Of a stretch of 64,000 nt of DNA, positions 26,473 through 36,195 are shown in pieces. The stretch is from Pascua guehoae (taxonomy: Eukaryota > Basidiomycota > Tremellomycetes > Trichosporonales > Trichosporonaceae): the NCBI GenBank assembly GCA_001600415.1, contig BCJX01000001.1:2985532-3049531 (forward strand). The letters run 5' to 3'. Under the pieces are notes generated by a model, which saw only the letters and a program-made list of their open reading frames with translations, was not told the origin of the DNA and ran no database searches. A program made the translations under genes and the position numbers. Position 1 is the stretch's first letter; every line of letters starts with the position of its first letter.

Positions 26473-29442
26473 TTACCGCAACCGCGCCACCGCCTCGGCC
26501 TCCGTCCTGCGCCGCTCAGCCTTGGGTCCCATACCCAGCGATCCCGCCGCAGATGCCGCGAGCTTCTGCAGGACGATGGAGAGTCGGGCAGGATTGACGG
26601 CACCGTATGATCCATGGCGCACAGACGGCTCGAGGTAGGCCGTCACTGCATCGCTGAGGATAACGTTGAGTGTCTATGGTCAGCATTAGGATTTAGGCAT
26701 GAGGAGCCTGGGCCGGCATGGTACCAGACCCAAGATGCCAGTCGAGCTCCAAGAGCACGACGCTGCATTCTGAGTGGCACTCACCAGCTTGACCTCATCT
26801 AAGGCGTGGGCGAGGTCACCCTTGCCCAGACGTTGGATCTCGTTTTCGACGAACAAGACATCGGCCAGGACATAGGCGAGTGCCGCTTCGTTGTAGCGCG
26901 GAACTTCCTTGCCACACAGCAGCCCCTGCTTGTTAGTGGTTGACACTCGGCTGGCAAACTGCGGTTCACGCCAAGCGCCAGGCGGGCACGTACCATGAAC
27001 CACTCGTTCATTCGGGCGAGAGCGTTCGAATACGCGCGCGTCTTGGTGTCCTCGCCGAGGCCGATGAGCACCGAGTCGACATACGCCGTAAGGAACGTGA
27101 TCATCTCGAATACGTATGTACTCGGCTCGACGTCGGCAGACGGGGGTCGCCGTGGCTGCCAGTTGTACTCTGCGAGCTCGAAGAACGACTCAAGTTTGGA
27201 CGCAATGACCGCGTCGATTCGGCTACGAGCGAGGGCCATTGTCTTAGTGAACGACTGCGCAGAGTGGAGGGTTACAGGTCCGCCTCGCTGCGATGCTCTG
27301 GGCGGGTTAGCCAGTTCAACTACCGAGTACCTACCGCAGGTTCATCAGCACGTCCTGGAGATCTTCACACGCAATCACAAAGTGCTCGAGATTGACCAGC
27401 GCCTGTGCAATCTGCGACAAATTGTTCATGGTTTGGAGGCGCATGGCAATCTGTTTGCTGACGTGGTCGGTGAGCAGGCCGTCGAGCGACTTGCGAAGCA
27501 CCTCGTCAATGTCGAGGTGGTGCTGCGTCACGCCGTCGGTGAACTGGTAGAATTGCTCCACAAAGTTGCGAATGTTGATGCAGCACATTGGGTACGTCTG
27601 TGAGAATGGCATTGCTTGCGGGAAGCCCTGCCTGTAGGCTGTTAGCGAGCACGCGAGGACCACACTCACATGGCCAATGATTCCATTTCTCCAGGTGCCA
27701 GCCAGCAGATGCCTGAGACCTGGTCAAACTCTTCCTGGTTGTTGACCTTCATTGGCAAGTTGTCATCCTCGGACACGATCTGCCGTTAGTCCTTGTAGCC
27801 CCACGGGTACCCACGTGGTCAAAGTCGGCGCTAAACGTGCGGTGCAAGAGTTCCGAGTAACGCTCGAATAGTGCAATGAGCAGGCCGTTGAGCTCGGAGA
27901 TGTCGTACCCGTGGCCCTGAGTGTGAGCCTCACTTCCAACGCTTGCCAATCAGCTCACCTCTAGAGTCTGGACAAAAAGAAGAATGTTGGTTTTGCTCTC
28001 AAGGAAGACGTTGAGCTGGCTGCAACCCTTGAGACCTTGGCCGACAACATCAATGATCCGGCGACACATTTCGTCCCAAAGCTCGTCCACATCGCCCTGT
28101 GAGCGGAACTCCTTTGCGTGCCGGAGCACGTGCGATTCAATGATGAAGAAGCCCACGAGCTCTTGCATAAGGTCGGGCAATATGTTGATGAGAGAGTCGG
28201 GTGTCGCCGAGGATCGAGAGGACAGGATAAGATTGGCTTGCGTCTGCGCCAGTTAGCGGCAGTCGGTGCCAGAACGCACCTTGCGATCCTCCTGGTAGTT
28301 GCGCTGCAACTCTGATTTGCAGTCAAGAGCCTCGTAAATGTGGATACACTGGTAAAGTGGCCGGAAGTCGATTTTGATTTGGTCATTGTCGAGTGCGTTG
28401 ACTGGTACCATCAGCTTGCGCGCCCTCTGATTACCGACTCACACTCTACCCGCTCGTTGCTAACGAGTTCCAGGGCACCACCGATACGGGCTAGGCGGGC
28501 ACTGCCGTCCTTTTCACGCTTTGCACGCCATCGCTTTATGCGGAACGCCATCTGCTCGAGTGCAAGCTTGCCAACCAGAGCGCTAGACTCGCGAATATCG
28601 AGCAGCCACGTCTTGGTCGACGCTGTCACGGCGTTCTTGATGGACAGACGAAGGGAGGGCAAGGAGGAGACAAGGTGAAGATAGAATGGGGTATTGGAGA
28701 TGGAAGGGGGCGGGAGATGGCTCAAATCTTCCAACATCTGGGCCAGTCAGACACACGGGAACAGGCGGTAACAGCAACGCCATACTCACGCGCAGAGCAC
28801 CCCAGTACTTGCCCTCGCGGATCATCTCTCCAACACGATGCACAAGATCGAGCAAGCGGAGGCACGTCTGTAGCGTCTCAATGGCATCGTCCATGTTCCG
28901 CGCCAACTTCTTCTGCTCAAGCAGTGCACGTTTCTGGCCCCGTCAGCACAAGAGATGTCATTGACACCACACCCACCTTTTCGCCCAGTGCCCGACCGAC
29001 GTCACCCATCTGCCCATCGAGCTCGCCGATGCGCTTCCTCAAGGTCCCCGTGCCCTGTCGGACCGAGGACAAAGTTAGAACCGAGGAGATAAAGTCCTGC
29101 GCGCCCAGTTAGCTCCACCCTACCTTTTGGAACTTGCCCGCGTACCTCATAGTTGCTCTCGCAGATGGTCTCAATCTCGCGCTCCTTTTCCTCGACGAAC
29201 CGGTCAAGGCTGCGCAGGTAGAGCGCGGCGCTATCCGTTTCCTGGATAGACTTGATGAGCGGTGTGAGGGCCTCAAAGTTTTCCGTCGCTGGGGACGTAG
29301 GGTCGAGAGTGATCTTGTACAATGTTAGCAAAGGTCGTGTCGACGCAGTCTCGGCGACAGTCGGCGTGCCGCACAGACACACCTGTTGGAGCTGCAGTTC
29401 GAGCTCGGCGCTCGTAAAGTTTGGACGCTGCTTGCGCATCAT
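26473..29442 (-). CDS. SEC15: Sec15, exocyst complex subunit, 783 aa, 13 exons
   Basis: Sec15 is the exocyst subunit that binds the vesicle Rab GTPase Sec4 and helps tether secretory vesicles at the plasma membrane (family knowledge). Exons in gene order: 29442-29383, 29313-29146, 29096-28977, 28933-28790, 28737-28443, 28401-28280, 28243-27959, 27916-27815, 27779-27670, 27631-27335, 27297-26994, 26928-26785, 26673-26473 (2352 nt, in frame). The N-terminal coiled region (residues 60-150) holds SVRQGTGTLRKRI. The family hallmark DFRPLYQCIHIYEAL lies near residue 270. It is all-helical with no membrane segment. The length matches fungal Sec15. Introns are mostly 35-52 bp. The start is the first of two adjacent ATGs (29442); an upstream exon is possible but unnecessary. 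It is divergent from the Mei2-like gene. Confidence 0.93.
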
Positions 29443-31160
29443 CTTGGGCACGCCGTCTGCAAACCCATGTGCACACCGAGTTGACTTTGAAGGAGGTTTG
29501 GTCGCCGGTAGCGAGTTGGAACAGCTGGAGGATGCAGAGTCGGCGTTGAAACGACATGCAACAGTCGTCATGTGGGCATGGCTGCAGTCGGGCGCGTCGT
29601 CGGACGCCGGCCACGTGACATTTGGTTCCGGTCCGCTCGATCGGCGACCTCGACGCGCCCTCTCTGTAACACGAAGCAAGAAACGGACGCCCAAACCATC
29701 CCCAACGCCCTCCATGGACGCCACTGACGCTGCTGACCGACAAGAAAGTTAACACACGCAGACTACATTACTACATTGATGGTTCTTACAGATGCACTAA
29801 TCGTCCTCGGGGTGTTTGGGGTGCAGATGCTGCGCGCATGGGGTCGGCCAAAGTAGGATCCACATCGAATTTGTCAAAGTTGACCACCCCGTGAGCGTGT
29901 GGTCAGTGTCAGGTAAACATGTTGATGTCGTCTGTGCGTCGGCGTCGACCCTGGCAACCCTTTTGTATTGTTCACATGGAGAGCGTGATTAACTTCTTTT
30001 GATCCCGTAGTAGTCTGGACAAACATGATTCCTGACTGCAATACTGGAAAATGGTGGTGATCTGATCAGACGATTGCCACCCACCCGAGCGCCGAGCGCC
30101 CCCTTTTGTCGCCTTAACGCCTTGCGCAAGACGAGCCCCTTGTTCATTGCCGACTACATCCCTCGCGTCCCTCGTCGCCTCGTCGCCTCGTACGCCTCGT
30201 TACCCTGGGCCACATACCATGCCGATGTACCCCATACCCCACATTCGTCGACGCCATGATCTGCCATTGCCGCATACCACTCCCATTCAAACCCTCCACC
30301 ATCTCAGCCCCCCCGCGCACGCGTCCCAACGCGCCAGCGCCATCACAAACCTTCCTTTTGTTAAAGCCTACGCCGCCACCGACAGCGCGCCGCAAGCACC
30401 CACCTCTAAAACACTGCCCGCGCGCCTGCTGCACTTTCCCTCGCTCATTTGCCACTTTGCGCGGCCGTGTCCTTGCACCTTCCCCGCCTCAATCTGACAC
30501 ACGCGTCACGCGCGTCCCAACCAAGCGCGACCTTCCTCGCCTCGACCGCCTTCCTTGGAGTTTCCTTCCTTCCTCGCCTTTTCGGTCAACATTTTCTCAT
30601 CCATCCACTTGCGCTTTCCACACATCTCTCTCTCTCCGTCTCCGACTCTGTCTCTCTCTCTATCTCTCTCTCTCTCTCGCTCGCGTGTCTCGTCCCATCC
30701 TTCATCATCACAACCTTCTTCTATTCGGCCTTTCCTCTTCACACATTCCTTCGTCCTCCCACCCAACTCTTCAAAACAGCAACGCTCACTGTTCCCGAGC
30801 TCTCCATTGCTCTGCACAGCGTCATCGCACTTCTCTCCACTTCATCCCACAACAAGGCCTCAGCTCCCCAAGTATCAGTCGCCGGGCCCCACAGACCACG
30901 CCAAGCCGGTACCTCCTCGTTGAGCGTCCGTGTGAGTATTCGTACCTGGTGCGTTTGTGGTGTGCCCCTCTCTTGTGCAATCCCAAACTGATCCATCCAT
31001 CCCCAGCTCTTAGCTGCGTCGTCGTCTTCCTTCCTCGGCAAACCAACCTTGCTGGTTCCTTCCTTCCTTCCCTCGTCTCCCCCCACGAGCTATTGTCTTC
31101 TCCATTCTTCTCTCCATTCTTCATAATCATCTCTCAAGAACGCGCGCTGTTGAAATCACA
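29443..31160. promoter_or_regulatory. divergent intergenic region SEC15 / Mei2-like gene
   Basis: A 1.7-kb spacer between the starts of two divergent genes. The part nearer the Mei2-like gene (30060-31160) is strongly pyrimidine-rich on its sense strand, including a CTCTCT tract at about 30620-30690, typical of promoters and leaders of highly spliced fungal genes. No TATA element stands out and no frame is convincing as a gene. Confidence 0.6.
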
Positions 31161-34100
31161 ATGACGGCCTCCGTCCGCGCTCCCTGTGCCACCGTGAGTG
31201 ATGGCCCTTATCCTCCACACTACACCGTGTCTGTCTTCCTCCCTTCGAGGCACGTCAACACGCAACACGCCGCAGCACAAACTTGGCCTTCCTCGCCTCT
31301 CCAACCCTATCACAGCTGGCGTTGCAATAGGTCCACCCGCCGGTGGGAACGGTCGTTCATGCCGAACCGTAGCCTTGCACGAGCTCCATTAACTAACATC
31401 CCACCAGAACTCTGGCTCGTCATCACCTTCCTCTCCCGACACAACATCGACTTCTAGAAAGTCATCAATGGCAAGCACACCCAGGTGAGCTGGCCTTGGG
31501 CCAATGCCGATCATACTGCTAACACTGATTAGCCGCCCTGGAGCCAGTACGCCGGCGTCGTCAGCGCAGGACTCGTCCGACGACACACCCGACACCGCGA
31601 AGAAGGACTTCGCAGCTGTGGCGACTGGTGGCCAGACTCCGACTTGTCCGGTAAGTGACTAGTCACCCGAAAACATGTTCATCCTGCTGACCAGCAGCTT
31701 GATCCTCGCTCGACTGTATTCCAGCCCTCCGCCGCAACTGTAGCACACCGTCCGGCCGCCCCCGCGACCAAAGACACGGTTTGTCCTCGATCGCTAGTTG
31801 TCTGCTTGCTGACTTCGTTTATAGCTTGTCCATGATGACCCACTTCAAGGACGTGAGTGCCGTTCGTGCCGTCCAGCTTCTGATCACACAGTTTCCCTCA
31901 CTAAACTCTCTCTTCAATCCAATGCGAGCACAGGCACTACGGTTGGAACCCCTTCATCGCAGGTATCGTTTGCACCGTTTCCCCCGACACCGTCCACTAG
32001 TGCCAGGACGTCGACGTCGGTGTCCCCAACTACTCTTTACACCCCCCTCGGTTCGTACACGTCGGACGTTGCCGACCATTTCGGACCGAAGGGCACCACC
32101 CAGCTTGCCAAGGGTAATGCCGACGCCCTCAACTCCGATCTTGGAGTCGGGCGCTACCTCATGGTGAGTCATGAACTGAAAACCTGGGCTGACAGAAAGA
32201 TCAGCAACGTCCCTCGGTCCGCCACTGGCGAGCAGCTTCGCCGCTTGATCAAGGTGCGTTCACCAGTGCAGTGTCCTTCTGACTTGCAGGACATTGCACC
32301 CTCGTTTAAGGGCCTCATTATCAACCACCTCGAGTCGAAAGGAAGGGTGAGGACATCGCCGCGATCGCACTAACGCCAGGTGATTGTGGCATTCTACGAC
32401 CCCCGTGACGCCGCCAAGGTATACAACAAGCTCCACAACAACACCATTCGCTTCTCTAGCGTTGACCCGCTTCTGCGGCTGCAATGTGTTGGCATCCCCG
32501 CCGAGCAAGTTCGCCAGGTAGGTTTTGTACCTTGTTTGAACCAGGCTGATACCAGATGGGCAACACAAAGGAAACCGGGTGGATGGAAATGTGGCGCGAC
32601 TCGGAGCCGACTATCAACGTCCAAGTCCATGGCGTCTATGGAATCACGGTGTCTGGCATGCAGGTGAGGAAAGGAAAAATCCCAAACGCTCACACCAGAA
32701 ATGCCTGTCCGGGTTTGGCGATCTCATGCAGTTTGATCACGGCCCTGTCCTCGAGGCAAACTCCCTATCTGCGAGCGAACGGGCCAGCAAGTCGTTCACT
32801 GCCGAGTACTACGACACTCGGTGCGCTGCCCACGCCGCGCGGACACTCGACAACTATGCCATCGAGGGCGGGTACCTTCGCGCACGCCTCGCAGGTGACG
32901 ATCCTTTCCAGAGCGAGCCTGTGCAGGACACTCGTCTCCACACCGTGGCCCCCACTGGAGGCTACACGCTTGGTTCCGCGGCCTACACACCTCACATCCC
33001 TCAATCGTACCATCCGTCGACCATGTTCGACCAGCACGATGGTTTCGGCCATGCCGAGCCGGCCATCACCACGCCTGCCTTCCGTCGCACTCTTACCTCG
33101 CTCACGGAGCGCCACGCAGAGCCCGACATGACGAACATGGGAGCTCACCGCAACCCGTCTTCTACATGGATGTGGAACACTGGCGCCCATGCCAACCAAA
33201 TGAATCTTGGAGGAGGCGACAGTGGATTCCACGGACTCCGTGAAGCACCTCCGGACCTTGCATCCATTGGCCGTCGCATGTCTGAGCCCGGACTCCTCCA
33301 AGGTATCCTCAACCAAGGTTTCAACGACGTGGCGGTGCGCGCTCGTCAGCGCCAGAGCCTGGGAACCCACTGGAACCAGAATGAACGCCAGGCGATTCCA
33401 CCCGAGAACCGCGTCCACCCGGACCGCATCCTGGCTGGTGCGTGCAGATGTGTCGCTCTTGCTCATATCACAGGTCTGGACACGCGCACGACGATCATGG
33501 TCAAGGATGTACCTGTATGTTGACTCGGTAAGGCGGGAACTGACGTTTAGAACAAGCTGTCGCGCCAGGAGCTGGTCAACATTCTGCGGGAGGTGGGTCT
33601 GCAGCTCTGAATGTTTGCTCACTCATACAGGTCGTGCCCGGCGAGTTTGACTTTGTCTACCTCCGCTTTGACTTCAACAACCACTGCAATGTGAGTTGAA
33701 TTTTGCACGTCGCACTAACTCTCAGGTCGGCTACGCGTTTGTCAACTTCACCTCGACTAGGGCCCTCTATGCCTTTATCCAGGCCAAGGTTGGGCGCAAG
33801 TGGAACATGTTCTCCAGCGAAAAGGTCTTGCAGGTGAGAACCTCTCAGGCCGTCCACAGCATCGCTAACTATCAGGTGTCGTACGCCAACATTCAGGGCA
33901 AGTCCGCTCTGATCAACAAGTTTAGGTTGGTGATCATGTCGGCTGTCACTGACCCCCAAGGAACTCGGCAGTTATGGACGTCATCGAGGACTGGCGCCCA
34001 CAGATCTTTTAGTGAGGAGCTCATTGATGATGGCGCTGATAACAGCTCGAATGGCGCATTGAAGGGCCAGCCGGTGAGTTGAAGCTCTTCTCACCCCCTT

Positions 34101-34304
34101 CTCATAGCTCACACCATCAGGAGCCGTTCCCCGAGGCCGACAACCCCGGCCACCGTCACCGTTCGGCGTCTGCACGCCTCTCGTTCCTCTCTGGTAGGCC
34201 GCCCCGTCTTTCCGAACTCTGTTGACCTCGCAGGTGCCCCTGGCGACCCGCTTGACCGCTCTGAGTACGACTACTCGTCCGGGCCCAACATGTACGGCTT
34301 TTAG
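31161..34304 (+). CDS. Mei2-like RNA-binding protein, 728 aa, 20 exons
   Basis: RNA-binding protein of the Mei2 family. Fission yeast Mei2 drives entry into meiosis; the role here is inferred. Exons: 31161-31193, 31408-31484, 31533-31650, 31698-31778, 31825-31852, 31934-32163, 32200-32253, 32290-32346, 32380-32517, 32556-32663, 32699-33437, 33474-33514, 33551-33592, 33631-33690, 33726-33833, 33876-33925, 33961-34011, 34046-34073, 34121-34193, 34234-34304 (2187 nt, in frame). The C-terminal RRM (about 555-672) shows the family hallmarks PNKLS, DFVYLRFDFNNHCNVGYAF, VGRKWNMFSSEKVLQVSYAN and IQGKSALINKFRNS. An RRM-like fold (RYLMISNVPRSATGEQLRRL, then VIVAFYDPRDAAKVY) lies at about 186-258. The N terminus is Ser/Thr/Pro-rich and low complexity. 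Most introns are 33-48 bp; the first is 214 bp. Small N-terminal exon boundaries are less certain than the RRM exons. Confidence 0.9.
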
Positions 34305-34846
34305 TCTCACACCAAGTTTCCCCCGTTCTCAACATCCCGCCCTCTTTTATTCGCAGGCAGAACCTGCCGCATCTCGAAATAAAGCCCAGCTCCACGTCTG
34401 GCCCCTTCCGCTCATCTCACGACATCGACTGCACGCACGCCATTGAATCGACTGTATCATAGCGCGTATCGCGCCTCATGCATTAAGTGACTGTAACACT
34501 GGGCAGTAGTGAGCGAGTTCTCATCTGGAGTGGGGTTGGTGGTGACACAAGAGACGGGCCACCAGCAATGTCCCCAACTTGGTACTTCATCACAACATGC
34601 CCACTTCTGCTTCTGAGTCAAGAATGATGCGGCAAGAGTAGCACAGCCCTGGCCAGCTAGTCGTCGAATGTAGTCGTCCAATGTTTCTAAGTTCTATAGT
34701 TCTACACCGACGGGTCGTGACAGTCTCCCGTCGCCAGCTGCCTTCAAGCCACAGTGTCTGAGACATGGGCATCGGCAGCGTCCCAGGACAGCGAGACAGT
34801 ACAATGTCCGCCCAGTTTCTATGGCTATATGGCATCCACAGACACA
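34305..34846. other. convergent intergenic spacer
   Basis: 540 bp between the 3' ends of the Mei2-like gene (plus) and the glutaredoxin-like gene (minus). It presumably holds both 3' UTRs and poly(A) sites. I see no gene in it. Confidence 0.7.
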
Positions 34847-35742
34847 TCAAGGCTTGTTGTCGCTTCCGCGGTCGCTCGCAGTAGCCGATAATGAATCCGT
34901 TTCTCCGCTGGCTCCTCCGACCGCCGCCCCAGCGTCCTCGGCAAGACGTGCTGCTCGCCATTCGTCCAGGACGCGAGCGAGGGCGGGGCGGTCGATACGG
35001 TGTTTGGCGACGCGTGTGGCGTCGAGATGGAGGACCGGCTGGGGTTAGTTGGGGCGTTCTCGGTACACCGGACAAGAGGGCAGAAAGTAGTGTGTAATGG
35101 TAGATGCGAGAGAATGGTCATGACAGACAGGGGACGAACCACAGAAGGGGCCAGGGGGCAGAACCAAAGAGCAGCATAGTGAAGGAAGGGAGAGATGTGA
35201 AGAGTGTGTCACTCGTCAGACAACAACGGTCCTGCCACCACAGTCGCCCAGAGGTAGATTCAACTAAACCGAAAGAGGAGGCGAGGAGCCCGCCAGTGTC
35301 GAGACGGAGTTGGTCGTCAACATCTAGCTCCTAGTCACAATCTAAGAGTGTTCAGGCTCATGCTGTCTTGTGCGTCACATATGTCCAACGCTAGCTCCGG
35401 TCCAGCAGGTCGCTCCTATAGCTTTCAACACTGGCGTCTCCTAATCTAACGCCCCTGCGAAGCCCACCTCGTCCACCCCTCACCTCACCTCACCCCCAAC
35501 GCCTACACTCCCCCACCGCACTCGGCACTCACAATATCATACTGATACAGCCTCCGCCACTTTTTCGCCTCCCACGCATCAGAACCGGGGGGAGGGTCGC
35601 GAATGTTCCACAACGTAATGTCAAACGGGTGCGTTTGGCGGAGAATCGCCAGCTCCTCCTTTGCCACTTCGCACAGTGAGCATTCGGGCCCGCCCGTGAA
35701 GAGCGTCAGGCGCGGGCGGGGGAGCGGGAGCCGTGGTGGCAT
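34847..35742 (-). CDS. glutaredoxin-like (DUF836) protein, 133 aa
   Basis: Small thioredoxin-fold protein of the DUF836/YDR286C type, a putative thiol-disulfide oxidoreductase; its substrate is unknown. Exon 1 (35742-35533) encodes LTLFTGGPECSLCEVAKEEL, with the CSLC redox motif in the expected place after the first strand, and continues to LYQYDI. Exon 2 (35038-34847) starts PVLHLDATRVAKHRI, giving the cis-Pro and the end of the fold, with an acidic/Ser tail. The two exons total 402 nt. They are separated by an exceptional 494-bp intron (35039-35532, GTGAGT...CTAACCCCAG). ATG 35742 gives a length near that of the family. An in-frame ATG at 35979 would add 79 residues that begin with an Arg/Leu-rich stretch resembling a mitochondrial presequence, then a Thr/Pro-rich linker. 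Confidence 0.82.
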
Positions 35743-36195
35743 CGGGTTGGGGTGTGTGTGTGTGTGTTGGGGGGGGCGGCTGGGGTGTAGTGTGAGGAGA
35801 GAGGGCGAAGGGGTGGTTGTTGGGGTGGGCGTGTGGGTGTGCAGTTGGAGTTGGGCGTAGCGTCTGCGCGAGGCGTGGGTGCCGGAAGTGACTACGAGGG
35901 GCTGCAGGAGGGCACGGCGGACGAGAGGGAGGACAATGAGCAGACGTTTGACAAAATGGCCAGGTGAGCAGGTGTGCATACCCCAGCTGTTGGCTGGCTG
36001 GCTGATACCACCACCTGCGTGGTGCCTTTTTCGGAATCAGATTGATAGTCGACCAATGTTGTCAACAAACGCTCAACCCCCCGTCCTCCATTTCTCCATT
36101 GCTCCATCCCCCGTTCCTATCGCCACTCGCACCACCACCGCCAAACACCCCACCTTCGCCCCCTATACTCTTGCAGCACGTACTGCACGGCACGC
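35743..36195. promoter_or_regulatory. short divergent promoter, glutaredoxin-like / Rad60-like
   Basis: About 450 bp separate the two divergent ATGs, or 216 bp if the glutaredoxin-like protein starts at 35979. It contains GT-rich sequence (35754-35780) and a C-rich stretch before the Rad60-like ATG. Confidence 0.55.

Noticed and set aside
30506..30817. Arg/Glu-rich minus-strand frame near the Mei2-like leader
   Set aside because: It is the complement of the CTCTCT pyrimidine tract; simple sequence only.
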